The notes under the pieces: generated by a model
Database searches by the model: none
What the model was told of the DNA's origin: nothing
The model's input: the letters and a program-made list of their open reading frames with translations, nothing else
Program-made: the position numbers and the translations under genes
Shown here: piece after piece, positions 34,927 through 46,096 of the stretch
How positions within the stretch are numbered: position 1 is the stretch's first letter
Layout of the letters: every line of letters begins with the position of its first letter
Assembly: GCA_029215795.1 (NCBI GenBank)
Contig: JARDYH010000007.1
Coordinates: 19,999,763-20,063,762, forward strand
Direction: 5' to 3'
Length of the DNA stretch: 64,000 nt
From: Anniella stebbinsi
Taxonomy: Eukaryota > Chordata > Lepidosauria > Squamata > Anniellidae

Positions 34927-35955
34927 GTATTCTCCTGTAGAGCTTAACCTATGGGAGAAAACCAATCAATATAGTCATAATGTCTACTGCTCCCATGTTC
35001 CAACGCACACTAAGTTCTTGAGGTTATAAATTTTGGTAATTCACACAATTGTCTCACCAAAAAGTAGTGTTGGGTTATAAAGCCAGAATTTCAGAATGCC
35101 CTAGTTTCTGAACATGCTGGTCCATCCAAGGACACTAACAATAGGGAATGGCTAGGGATGCAGAAGAATCTGTCCAAGGGGGTGAAGTTCACCAAGTTTT
35201 TAGTCAGAGTTTGACTTGCCTCCCCATGAGCTGTCCGAAATCAGTCATATCAAGTCAGGCTAACTCACAGATTTTCCATTGTTTTTTAAAATTATTTTCT
35301 CCAAAAATCACAATTTGAGCACACTGCAACGGTCATTTGTGAAATTTGAACAAATTTTGCCTGCAATTTGCTCAAATTACATAAATTACACATATTATGG
35401 CTGCAATTTGCACAAATTATGCAAATTGTGATTTATTGCTGGGGACAGGGCAGAACAAGAAAAGTTCCTGGATTTTTTGGGAAAAGCCTGTGGCTCATCT
35501 CACAAATGTTCAGGCTGTTAGTGCATATCCTGATATAGCCAAAATGGCACAACCCATACACAAGAGAGAGGAATCACCAAGTCTCAGGAAGCTGCAAGGT
35601 TGGCTGAAGTAAACCTCCCCTTTAATTCATACCTAAGTGGGAGAAACTTTCCCTGTCCCCATCCCAAAGTAGCCCAATGAGTTCTGACCATGGTCAGTGG
35701 CCATTGACTGACTGACAGTTAGAAAAAAATGATGGAAATCCAAGAAGGGGGGATTGGGAATGGACTGGAGTGTCTGGAATACAGAACAGCAGTACTCCAT
35801 CGTGCCTCGTTTTGTTGAAGGTCCTAGGGATGTCGTGAGAGTCTGTGGGATGCATGTGTGTGGAGTCCAATGGACTCTCCCATGCTTGGACTCCCAGATT
35901 CTGTTTCCCAAGCTACAGCGCACTCACGGACCTGCTCTCCAAGTGCCCCATGGCT
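34927..35955. other. unassigned non-coding DNA
   Basis: 35152-35420 begins ctagggatgcagaagaatct and contains repeated tttgcacaaattatgc-like motifs, so it may be another 'tagggatg' element with no defined right end. Frames at 35397-35960 are not recognised. Confidence 0.4.
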
Positions 35956-36145
35956 CCTGAGCCTCCATTTTGCATAAAAATGGCAGCTCGGGATTTCTGG
36001 GAAGGTAATGTTGCATGAATAGTGGCTGTAAATGCTCCATTCCTGCCTGTCATGTTGCATAAATGGTACTTTTACGGCTGCAAATTATGTAACATTACCT
36101 TCCCAGAAATGTGAGAGCCGCCGTTTGTACACAAAATGGCAGCTC
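35956..36145. mobile_element. putative MITE with 20-bp perfect inverted arms
   Basis: Arms 35993-36012 (atttctgggaaggtaatgtt) and 36091-36110 are exact reverse complements 78 bp apart. Outside them aaaatggcagctcgg and aaatggcagctcact stand in direct rather than inverted relation, and inside them gttgcatgaat mirrors attatgtaac. No target duplication identified. Confidence 0.55.
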
Positions 36146-37117
36146 ACTATGAGGATGGCTGGCCCTGCAGCAATGTCTGGCACTTGCCGGGCCATTCAGA
36201 AGCTGACCTGAAATTTCCCTTTTTCCTCTGCAATAAACTAGGGGTACTGTTTTCTGGCAGGCATTCTGGGGTTTCTTGACAGACAAATCAAAATGGAAAA
36301 CATTTCTTGAAGCAAAAATACTGTAGGTGTCAACGATCATACAACAGTGTACCTATCGGATTTCCCAACTGTTCAGAAACTGTGTTTCATTTTAACTTTA
36401 TTGGCTTCCTGTTCTGATACCACAGTGAATCAAGGGTACCCCTGCCCCCTTTTGGAACAGTATTCAAATAAGATTTTAATGAGCTCCTTAATTAAAGGCT
36501 AATTGAGGTGAATTCATTAAAGCTTTACTCATCATTCTTATCGGGGTGCTTCTGTTTTTAAGATAAGTTTTAAATATTTGTTTCACTGAGCCTGGTTTGA
36601 TCATCAAAGTCCGTGTAAAATGACATGTTAAAGTCTAATTGGAATTGGTATGTGCTTTTCCCCCCTTAGTGCCCTTTTAGGCAGTAAACGTATGTGAATT
36701 TAATACGGACCTAATATTGGTCTTGCAAGATAAAGAGGGAATGAAATAGCTGCTATGGGGTATTCTTTTGAGCATGCTTTGCTTGTTTTTTCCCCCTTGC
36801 TTTTTAATATCAAGGGTCTCTTGGGGAAGGGTAATTACGCAGAACCATTGTTAATCTCACAGTTCTATTGCTGGTTAGAAAATTATAACTTTTGTCTGGG
36901 GCTTCTTCTAATTGTAGTGTCCATACTAAACAGCAGGGCCATTCAGCTGGGGAATATCACTACATGAAGACAGTGCGTACAACCCAAACCCTGTCATTGT
37001 CAGAACACTCAGACTTTTAATGAATGAGTATATTAATTAATTAGCTGAATTTCTTTGTCGAGGGCTATTTCTCTCATTATTGCTACTCTTATACAAGATC
37101 AAAACAGAGTTGTCCAG

Positions 37118-37118
<1 letters not shown>
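36146..37118. other. unassigned, candidate regulatory DNA
   Basis: 36430-36700 is AT-rich complex sequence containing ccttaattaaaggctaattg and other TAAT-core motifs, without repeat signatures. No gene. Confidence 0.4.
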
Positions 37119-37150
<32 letters not shown>

Positions 37151-37151
37151 T
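37119..37151. repeat. (ATT)n microsatellite
   Basis: About eleven ATT units, not followed by an evident L2 UTR. Confidence 0.95.
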
Positions 37152-37364
37152 TAACTTCACAATGCTTGAGTGACTATGTCATACACCATGGTATCCTCCT
37201 GCATGGGGCTTTGTAGGTTGGACATCGGAGACACTGTGTTACAGTAGTTCTGGTCCTACCTGCAGGGTCCATTTCAGACAGTAACACTGTATGACTACTG
37301 CAGGGCACCATCTTGTCTCCCATGTTGTTCAACATCTATATGAAGCCATTAAAAATGGTCATTA
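37152..37364. other. unassigned, one LINE-like phrase
   Basis: 37297-37345 reads in the plus frame GTILSPMLFNIYMKPLK, which strongly resembles the RT motif 'G...SP.LFN.Y..PL' of non-LTR retrotransposons. It is joined directly to the CR1 3' end that follows in the opposite orientation. Confidence 0.45.
37300..37362 (+). mobile_element. reverse transcriptase motif fragment of a LINE
   Basis: LSPMLFNIYMKPLKMVIREH is visible in the plus frame starting at 37313. A G.SPxLFNIYxxPL string is the conserved RT region following the palm aspartates' partner motif in L2/CR1-like elements. Only about 60 bp survive before the CR1 3' end at 37367. Confidence 0.6.
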
Positions 37365-37366
37365 GA

Positions 37367-37612
37367 GAACATATGAACATAAGAAGATCCATGCTGGATC
37401 AGACCAAGGATCAAGCTTGTCCAGCACTCTGTTCACACAGTGGCCAACCAGCTGTTGACCAGGAATCTACCAGCAGGACATGGGTGCAGCAGCACCTTCC
37501 CACCCATGTTCCCCAGCAACAGTTGTATATAGGCTTATTGCCTCTGATACTGGAGGTAGCACATCGTCCTCAGGACTAGTAGCCATTGATAGCCTTTTCC
37601 CCCAGGAATTTA
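37367..37612 (-). mobile_element. CR1-type LINE 3' end
   Basis: Plus strand: gaacataagaagatccatgc, tggatcagaccaaggatcaa, cacagtggccaaccagctgt, then gatagccttttcccccagga. Collinear with 38535-38765; coding part missing. Confidence 0.88.
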
Positions 37613-38534
37613 TTCAATATTATAAAATTACCAAGAGTTCAGAAGCCTCTTCCCAGAAAACAAATCACAAAACTAGCCTGGATTCAGTGGCAGCAAAGAT
37701 TGAATTTTTATGAATCAACAATCCTCATTTATGTGAGCAGTACAGAAGATACGTTGACTGCAACCTTCACCATCATAAGTCACTTTCCAACCATAGTGCT
37801 GTTGCAGTGAATTCTGAATTCTGTCCAGCTCTGAATAGCTGACATGATGACCTTGCTTTGTTTGCATGAGCACATATTGTGATATGAAACAGATGTAACT
37901 CAATACCCCCTGATTATTCAGCAGTGCTTTGCTTTGCTCGCAACTTGCTTCAGCCTCAACTCCTTGATGGCATCAGAACATTAAGTGATTTGCAAAGATT
38001 GTTTCTCATGCAGATTTTGTCATAGTAGTGAATCATTGCATGAAGACACATTTCTAGAACTTTCCAGGACTTCATGCTGATCAATTGGTCTACTAGAATA
38101 CTTGATGGGGTCACATCACCCATGCTTTGATATTTTATTAAAAGCATGCTCTGGCCCACAGCAAGTATGAATGAGTCCCTTTTCGTTTAGTTTTGCCATC
38201 ACATGTCTCTTCCCCTCTTTCCACATTGTTGAGCAAGCAGCAATTGCTGACAGCTCAACCATCCTTTCCTTGCATTTGATGCGCTTGTGACTGAACTATA
38301 CTTCATTATAATATGAGGCATTCCTGCAGCTGATTTAAGGGGAGGATATTTTCATTGTGGCACCAACAGTAGGAGCCCAGCTGAGTGAAATATTATTGGT
38401 TATAGATCCATCAATTTCATCCTGAACTGGCCTTGACTCAAGACAGATAGCTCTGCACTGTAGCCTTCCTTGATGGCATTTCAGAGATTACTGAGGTAAG
38501 ATTCTGCTACTAGTTGGTGCTATTAGGAATGGGC
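37613..38534 (-). pseudogene. decayed frame of unknown origin, possibly transposon
   Basis: The minus frame 37956-38159 (67 codons, MGQSMLLIKYQSMGDVTPSS at its start) extends upstream in frame without a stop for several codons (TKRDSFILAV) and downstream through scattered stops. No family recognised. Its position between two CR1 3' ends and open character suggest a remnant of a mobile or retrocopied gene, but chance is possible. Confidence 0.25.
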
Positions 38535-39130
38535 ATCTTTTTCAACATCAGAAGTGCCATGCTGGATCAGACCGAGGTTCCATCTAGTCCAGCACTGTGT
38601 TCACACAGTGGCCAACCAGCTGTTGACCAGGACATGGTGCAACATCACCCTCCCATCCTTGTTTCCCTGCAACTGGTGCACAAAGGCTTACTGCCTCAGA
38701 TAATGGAGGTAGCCCATAACCATCAGGGCTAGCAGCCACTGATAGGCATCTCCTCCAGGAATGTATCCAACCCCCTTTTAAAGCCATCCAAATTGGTGGC
38801 CATCACCACATCTTGTGCTGGTGAATTCTATAGTTTAACTATGCACTGTGCGAAGAAGTACTTCCTTTTATCTGTCTTAAATCTCCCACCAATCAGCTTC
38901 CTGGGATGACCCCGGGTTCTAATATTATGGGAAAGGGAGAAAAATGTCTCCCTATCCACATTCTCCATGCCATAGATAATTTTGTATGCCTCTATCTTGT
39001 CTCCCCTCAGCCTCCTTTTCCCCAAGCTAAACAATCCTAGCTGTTGTAACCTTCCCTCAAAGGGGAGATGCTCCAGCCCCTTGATCATTTTAGTTGCCCT
39101 TTTCTGCATGTTTTCCAGCTCTATAATATC
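38535..39130 (-). mobile_element. CR1 LINE, ORF2 C-terminus and 3' UTR
   Basis: The minus frame 38828-39109 reads MQKRATKMIKGLEHLPFEGR, LQQLGLFSLGKRRLRGDKIE, then RKLIGGRFKTDKRKYFF. This is the diagnostic C-terminus of CR1 ORF2. A stop or frameshift separates it from NSPAQDVVMATNLDGFKRGL. The UTR ends near 38540 in the gtgccatgctggatcag-type terminus. This copy ties the shorter aacataag...ends in the window to CR1. 5' truncated; inactive. Confidence 0.95.
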
Positions 39131-40089
39131 ATTTTAAGGTGTGATGACACAGGCAGGGAGGATTGGAAAGAGCTGATAAGATCAAGAGGTGTGGTGGTGG
39201 TGGGGTAATTGTAGAAGGAATAGTAAGAATATGGTGAAAGTAGTGGCATTGTTGGGTGCCTGCTGAGACCCACAGCTCAATAAAAGGGAGGCACTGCTGA
39301 CCTTGAGAACCTCCTGCTCTGCTCCTCATCCTCCTTGCTTTTGTTATATACCCACTTACTCTCTCTGAACATGCAAGCAGTGACAATGGGGAGGAGATGG
39401 AGCAGCAGCCTTAGGTACTAAGGAGACGGGATGTAAGAGAAATCCACAACAGAATCAAATGAGTCTGTATTTCTATGAATCCGAGCTGCAGGTTCCAGCT
39501 TTTCTTGAGTCACATGGATTCTGCGGATTTGTGCCCTCATGGTCCAAAAATGTCCATTTTCCCCATCTGGGGTGGATTTGCACATTTTTGCAAGTGGGAG
39601 CAGGGAGTGGAGGCATGCCTAATACAGCTATACTCCCAAAGTCCCACGACCTGATACCATGTGCCCCAGCGGCACGGATGTCTGCAGGGAGGTGGCCTTT
39701 CACATGATCTGGAACCCAATTTCAGTTGGGGTTCCTGGTCATGTAGAAGCATTCAAACATACATACATGCAAAAACTCCCTTTATGCAGATGTTTGCACT
39801 CTATGACTGGGTGGCAGGTGAGGCTAATCAACACAGGCAACATTGGAATACTGCTACCTGTCATTGGTCCACTCTCTGTTCACGTGTGGGACCGATGCTT
39901 TCAAGGAATATTCCAAGTATACAAGACTGTCTCTAATTTTTTAGTGTCAGTTATTAGGGACAAACCTTTTCTGGTCCCTGTCCCTACTATTTTGTTTGTT
40001 TTAGATTTCTTTTTAAATTGTATGTATGGATGCATTCTGCTTTATACTGTTTAATACACTAAAATCTCTAAAAAGTTCATAATACCTAT
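39131..40089. other. unassigned non-coding DNA
   Basis: 39460-39560 (tttctatgaatccgagctgc, gagtcacatggattctgcgg) is of the 'ggattc' MITE type seen at 33530. Frames up to 131 codons (39659-40054) overlap others in several frames and carry no known motif. Confidence 0.45.
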
Positions 40090-40090
40090 A

Positions 40091-40300
40091 TAAAAACATA
40101 AGAAGAGCCATGCTGGATCAGACCAAGGGCCCATCTCATCCAGCATTCTGTTGACATAGTGGCCAACCAGCTGTTGACCAGGACGTGGTGCAACATCACC
40201 CTCCTGCCCATGTTCCCCTGCAACTGGTGTGCATAGGCATACTGCCCAAGATACTGTAGGTAGCATATAGTCATCAGGACAAGTAGCCATTGATATAACA
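40091..40300 (-). mobile_element. CR1-type LINE 3' end
   Basis: Plus strand: aaaacataagaagagccatg, ctggatcagaccaagggccc, ggccaaccagctgttgacca, then aagtagccattgatat. Collinear with 38535-38745. Confidence 0.9.
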
Positions 40301-43024
40301 AAGTATACAACCAATATAGAAACAATGTAATTATTAATTATAATTTTGCAAGTGGATTTACCGAAGCTGCCATTCTTTGGAATCTGCAAAGTTCTCTGCA
40401 TCCTGCTCACTTTGTTCCTAATCTCACTCCCTACAACCATTGGGTTTTATTCCACAAACATCAAGTAGTCCTATTTTATTACCTTTTTTTTTTTGTATTT
40501 TAGGTTTTTATCTTTTTTTATAATGCTAGATTTAGAGTACCTACAGCCAGATGCGGAGACAGCCAAGTCACATCTGAGCGACTAAAACAAAACAAAGATA
40601 TTTTTTTCAGTAAAGGTTGTGACTATTATATTCTCAAATTCACAGGGGTGGGTGGAAATCTCTCAGTTGCACACCTATTATTTTTCAACTCTTTGGAGAT
40701 AACAAAGGTAAAAATGCCATTGTGAAATGCTGTAGACCTTGAGGGAAACACATCATGCTATCTCCTTCATAACATGGTAAAATATTTCCATTGCCACTTT
40801 ACAAATCATTTGCAATCAGTAGACTTATTTTTAATTGCAATTTGCCCCCCATCTTTATTTTTTCATTATGTAAGACACCATCATTTTAACAAGGCCCAAA
40901 GATAAAGAAGAGCCATTGTCAATGTATTTGGCTGGATGTTAGCCCAATCCAAACGGAAGCAGGTATGCAATAAGGCCTTTGGAAATTAGCTCTCCATACA
41001 TTCCACTTCATCCTATTTATCAGGGAAAGGCCCTATTTTCTTGTCCTTGGTAAATGACTCTCTCTACTTTGTCTCCTCCCTCTTTCCCCCACTTTTGCAG
41101 AATGCCTTGTTAAGATTTTATTAGGGGCGATGTAAAAACCGGAATGGAATGGACTCCCCGAAACCCTTTATTTTATTTTATTTTATTTTATTAAAAAAGC
41201 CCAAAACAATGGCATGTGCTAGAAACCTTTGGGAATGGTATCTTAGGACTCAAACCCTTGGAATATTATATTACAATTAGCCCCATGATGCCCAGGACAC
41301 TTCCAGAATAGAATCGCCCGGAACCCAATCTCCCAAGTGAGCTAACCAATTCAACAGTCATGCATGACTAGATGGAAGCGATGCAATAAGCCATAAATAT
41401 TTGGTTCCGCCACAGCCAACAACACCTGCTCCCACTGAAGGTAAGTGGCCAGAAGAGAAGGGATGGGGAGGGAGAAAGGAAGGGAAGGAGAAGACAGAGG
41501 TAGAAGGAAACAAATGTTGGATAATAGGAACAACTCCGCAGGCTTCCAGACACTAGGAGGCGATGAAGAACATGTCTTGCTCATGCCCCATTCATTTCAT
41601 TTCATTAATGTATTAGATTTCCATACTGCCTCATAGCCAAAGTTTTCTCTTGTAACTTGATCAGTTTCCTCCCCTTCCTCTGCCTCCTTCCTCCCTTGCA
41701 TTTGTTTCTGAGGCAAGTGCCAGGCGGCTTTCTCCAGAGAAGAATCGATGAATCTCATGCCTTCACTCACTTACACTGCACCCCTGGCTCTAGGGGGCAC
41801 TTGTTGTTCAACAAGGCCAGATTGCCTTCTCTGATGATGCGTGTATAAAAGCACCAACAAAGGAAGTTGATTCAAACTTCTTTTAAATCGGCTCTAGGGG
41901 GCACTGTATTGTCTCCAAGATTACTAAAGGCTGTATGGCTGCACCTTCTCAGAGTAAAGGAACTCTGCTGTAAATCACACCAGACTTTCCCACAATAAAT
42001 GGTACCCTTTCTAAAAAGCTTTCCCTCAAATTTTGTGCAGCGGTGTTCTGTACAACAGTGCTTGAACTGAAGCTTTGCTTCAACTTCCACTATAAAATAT
42101 TTGAACAAAAAAGGGAAAGGGAGAGGAGCCTGTTTATTCCCTTCCTGCTGCCACCTAGGAGGTAGGGGGTGAGTCAGGGAAGGAAATTAGCCTGGGTGGT
42201 GCCCTCCCAAGGACATTTTGCCCAGGGCTCCCCCAAACTTGACAGCACCACTGTCTACATGGATCAATGGACTGTTTTAGCTTCATGTGTTCACTTGGAA
42301 TTTGGCCTGAGGAGAGAGTCACACTCATCACTCACACTCTCAAGGTACATATATATATGTAGGGGAAAGTATTATAATTTAAATAGAAATACAACACATA
42401 TCCCCATAGTGTGGGAGACTATAACCAGGTGACCTGTGTGCATTACTCAATCTACTGTCCAGATACTTCGATGAGCAACGTCAAGGCTCAGGTCTTCCTT
42501 CTATTGGTTCTTTATCTTTAAATAAGACTTGGCCCTTCAAATAGAGGACATCTTTGAAGTAGAGGACAGTCCCTATGCAAAAGAGGACACATGGCTACCC
42601 TAAGTATAATTGGCAGGATACAAAAGGAAAACAGGATGGGTGGGAAGAAGAGAATAAAATCGGCAAATCTAGGTATCAGTGGAATGGCCCACAATGTGGA
42701 GCCCCACAGCAGTTGATCCAGCAAAGCTAACAGATAGGGTCCTCCTGTACCATATTTTCCTTTAATGTAGCCAGGTGGATAGGCTGCTGATAGTTCTAGG
42801 AGTGGAGGAGCCAAATAAGCAAGAAAGAACAAATGATCATACATACTGTATACTTACTTCTATCTTAAAAGCAAAGAAACAAACATAATTATTTCATAGC
42901 ACCTTTTGGAGATCATGTTCCTTGATAAGCCACACTTCCATACCTGACGAGAAAGCCCAGAAAGGAGGGGAGTGGTTAAGTTCTCCATACCAGTTAGTCA
43001 CATGATGACCAAACAATCACAGAG
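40301..43024. other. unassigned non-coding DNA
   Basis: A long stretch with few recognisable repeats. (TTTTA)n lies at 41168-41191. 41595-41640 looks like a LINE tail end. 42515-42610 (aatagaggacatctttgaag, aaaagaggacacatggctac) is a decayed MITE. 40440-41050 is complex AT-rich sequence. Frames at 41872-42108 and 42518-42844 (minus) show no known motif. Confidence 0.4.
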
Positions 43025-43453
43025 TTAGTTTCTGGGCGAAGTACAAAGTGTTGGTCATTCCCGTTAAAACCCTACATGGTTTGGGTCCAGGTTACCTGTG
43101 GGATCGCCTTCCCCCATACAATCCGCCCCACATGCTCAGGTCCTCTGGGAAGAACTTACTACAGTCAGCCAAGACTAGGCTGACAACCGTTACCCAGAGG
43201 ACCTTCTCTTCTGCCGCTCCCAGACTGTGCAATGACCTGCCGGGAGAGATCCGCCAACTCACCAGTCTTCAAGAATTTAAAAGAGTTATAAAGACTGATC
43301 TCTTCTGGCAGGCCTACCCAGATGAATTTTAAGTGTTTTATTGGTATTTTATTGGTATTTTAATGATGTATTGGTTTTATGTGCTTTTAATCAGTTTTGT
43401 GTATTTTATATTTGAAGTTGTTCCCCGCCTCGATCTGGAGGGAGAGGCGGGTA

Positions 43454-43493
<40 letters not shown>
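43025..43493 (+). mobile_element. L2-type LINE, C-terminus with natural stop and 3' UTR
   Basis: The frame 43048-43332 reads MLVIPVKTLHGLGPGYLWDR, HMLRSSGKNLLQSAK, RTFSSAAPRLCNDLPGEIRQ and IKTDLFWQAYPDEF before a stop, as in intact L2 ORF2 C-termini. The UTR has ttgttccccgcctcgatctg, gagggagaggcgggtaatta and (AAT)n (43456-43493). The best-preserved L2 terminus in the window; a 3' fragment without endonuclease or RT core. Confidence 0.95.
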
Positions 43494-43494
<1 letters not shown>

Positions 43495-43695
43495 GCATAA
43501 GAGGATCCATGCTAGATCAGACCAAGAGTCCATCTAGTCCAGCTTTATGTTCACACAGTGGCCAACCAGCTGTTGACCAGGAACTCACAAGCAGGATACA
43601 AGTACAACAACACCTTCTTGCCCATGTTCCCCAGCAACTGGTGTACATAGGCTCACTACCTCTGCTACTGGAGATAGCACATAGCTATTAGGGTG
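43494..43695 (-). mobile_element. CR1-type LINE 3' end
   Basis: Plus strand: gcataagaggatccatgcta, gatcagaccaagagtccatc and cacagtggccaaccagctgt. It abuts the (AAT)n tail of the preceding L2, so one element probably inserted at or near the other's tail. Confidence 0.88.
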
Positions 43696-44019
43696 GATTG
43701 GTCATCTGCAGGTCATCAGCAGATTTCTGAGGGATGCCTTCCATGAATATCGTGTTAACTTAATTATTATCTCTAGTCTTTATCTTAAGAATTCCTTCAT
43801 ACATCTTTCCAGTGACAGAGGAACTTTTTCTGTGGCTTCATCTGATGCCTCTGGTATAATGATAGGATGTTAGAATAACATAGCTGAGGTGCACAATGCA
43901 GGTCTTTCCTTTAGATCATCCCATGGAGAAGATGACAGTTGGGTGGAAGTACTCATGTTATTAGCCATACACCATGTGGTTCTCTGGCTTCCAAACCTTA
44001 CTGTAATGATGTGAGACAA
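43696..44019. other. unassigned non-coding DNA
   Basis: Nothing recognised. Confidence 0.5.
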
Positions 44020-44231
44020 AGGCACTGTTCAGATGACATGCTAGGCCACAGTGATTAAGCATTTTGAGCAAAACATTATGGCTTAGCATGTCGTATGAAC
44101 CATGACTTAGCATTTCATGTGAACCATTCCTAACAATGGTGACTACATAATCATGGTTAACATGCTCACTAACCATTTGCTGCAAAAGAGTTAGTGGCCT
44201 AACCATGGCTTAGTGTGTTGTCTGAATAGGA
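44020..44231. mobile_element. MITE with 'ctgttcagac' termini, copy 2
   Basis: Left actgttcagatgacatgcta and right gcttagtgtgttgtctgaat, with the internal gagcaaaacattatggctta as in 22376-22597. Confidence 0.75.
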
Positions 44232-44307
44232 TCTGCATGTATCATTTTTACGGGGCAGCTGCATGAAGGAGGGGATTACTACTCCCTAACTTAAAATATT
44301 TGAAAGC

Positions 44308-44521
44308 AGGACTCTGTTCAGACGATATGCTAAGCCACGGTGAGCACGCACTTTGAGCTAAACATTATGGCTTAGCATGTTGTGTTAATTTAGTGTGTCA
44401 TGTGAATCTTTGCTAACCTTGGTGGCTACAGATCTAGAATTTAAACACGCTCACTAAGCATTTGCTGCAAAAGGCATAGCGGCCTAACCATGGCTTAGTG
44501 TGTTGTCTGAACAGGCCCAAA
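44308..44521. mobile_element. MITE with 'ctgttcagac' termini, copy 3
   Basis: Left ctgttcagacgatatgctaa and right ttagtgtgttgtctgaacag. Same orientation as the copy 77 bp upstream and similar length, so local duplication or independent insertion are both possible. Confidence 0.75.
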
Positions 44522-44781
44522 GATGCTCAAAAGCTGCTCCTTAGTCAGGGTGGAGCCACATGTGGGTAAGGATAGTAAAGAGTGGTGCAGCTAGGTAATT
44601 TTAGGCCCTGGATGTAATAGTCTTACGGAGCTTCCCCTTCAATGGTCATGGGTGTTATTTCAGTTGTGAAGCACACAACTAACATTTCTCCTCAACCGAA
44701 CCATCATCCCATGCTTTACAACTTGTTTTATATTCCTGATATGTGAAAACAACAATAACAACAATATTGGTTGCCATTATT

Positions 44782-44816
<35 letters not shown>

Positions 44817-44859
44817 TATTGGAACACATGCAATTTTGCATTTTAAATTCACTTAAATC
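44522..44859. other. unassigned, with (ATC)n at 44783-44818
   Basis: About twelve ATC units form a microsatellite; otherwise nothing recognised. Confidence 0.7.
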
Positions 44860-45078
44860 CAGTGGAGGCTGGTGGCTGCGATGTCAGTGGTGTGATAAAT
44901 CCACTCTGGGTTTCAGTCAGAACTAGTCAAAACTGTAAAGGAGCTATCCAAGGTGCTAAAACTAGTTTGGAGATGGGGTTCAGCACCTTGGATAGCCCCT
45001 TTGGTATTCTGATTGGCTATGACTGAAAGCCAGAGTGGATTCACCACCCCATGACACCAGAAACACCAGCCTCCACTA
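44860..45078. mobile_element. hAT-like palindromic MITE, CAGTGG termini
   Basis: Starts cagtggaggctggtggctgc and ends with the complement cagcctccacta. Further matching arm blocks are aatccactctgggtttcagt against actgaaagccagagtggatt, and ctatccaaggtgctaaaact against cagcaccttggatag. The CAGTGG start is typical of hAT. Flanking 8-mers cttaaatc (44852-44859) and cataaaac (45079-45086) agree at six of eight positions, a plausible decayed target duplication. Confidence 0.82.
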
Positions 45079-45989
45079 CATAAAACATAGCAGGAATAAA
45101 ATGGTGTTTGCTTCTGCTGTCTTGATACCCTCATCGTTACTCTCTGGGTGGTCATTTGGTGGTGGTGGGGTGGGGGTTGTACTGTGGTTCCCTAGACTTT
45201 GGCCCCAAGTTCCATTCCTAGCTGCACCTGGGATAAGTAAACCCAGCAATCCTGAACTTGTTTGAAATTGGTGTTTGGGAGTTCTATATCAACAGGTTTG
45301 AGTTCTAACTGCTCTCCTTTTTCAGTTTGTCACAAGGTGAAATATCCCTGGAAGGCTGGCACATGGCAAGTTCCAAGCTATGATGATGGTCTAAGCAGTT
45401 GACACATGTATTTTTAGGCTTGTATTTACTACTGCACCAAATCTTATGAAGAGAACCATGAGCCAAAATTTCCCTCTATTATAAATGGCACACCTGGTCC
45501 TGATTCCCCCACCCTTGGTTGGACTGCATTGATGCCATTCCTCCTGCTGCCTTGAATACAGCAGAAACTTTAATATAAAGAGAGATATTAAATTTGGAGG
45601 TCAAATTATTAGTTTGCTTTTCTTGCTTGTCAGGATTGATTACTATTGAGGTATGTTATGACTTTAAAGAATCAAGGAACAAGTCACATATGTGTGGCCA
45701 TTAAGCAGAGGACAGGAAAGCAATCGATAGAAATATTGCAATCAAAAAGATGACATTCACCCTAGGTGACCAGATGAGGGAATAATAACAAAACACAGAA
45801 ATATGCTCTGCAGAATTCCAAGATTTATTGATTTGACTCATAATAACTGTAACAGATTAGAGAAAGAGAAAATTGACTTTCCCCTTTTGTTTTATTTCTT
45901 GAAGCCCTTGATTTGCAATAATATCAGTTTAGGTATTGTAGCACACCTTACCCAACACCATGGGGTCTGTCTGCAAGAGAAATAAATGG
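45079..45989. other. unassigned non-coding DNA
   Basis: No gene or recognised repeat. Confidence 0.5.
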
Positions 45990-46062
45990 TGATCATGAAC
46001 ATATGAAGCTGCTTTATACCGACCATTGATCTATACAGGAACATAAAAGATGCCTTTCAGTT
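45990..46062 (-). mobile_element. tRNA-SINE with CR1-like tail, 3' end only
   Basis: gaacatatgaagctgcttta, taccgaccattgatctatac: reverse complement of the 3' end of the SINE family at 56227 and 61372. The head is missing. Confidence 0.65.
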
Positions 46063-46096
46063 GGGGAGGAGTCAAATGGCAATTGTTCTCAGCCAG

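Noticed and set aside
39659..40054. 131-codon frame as a gene
   Set aside because: Other frames of similar length overlap it and no domain is visible.
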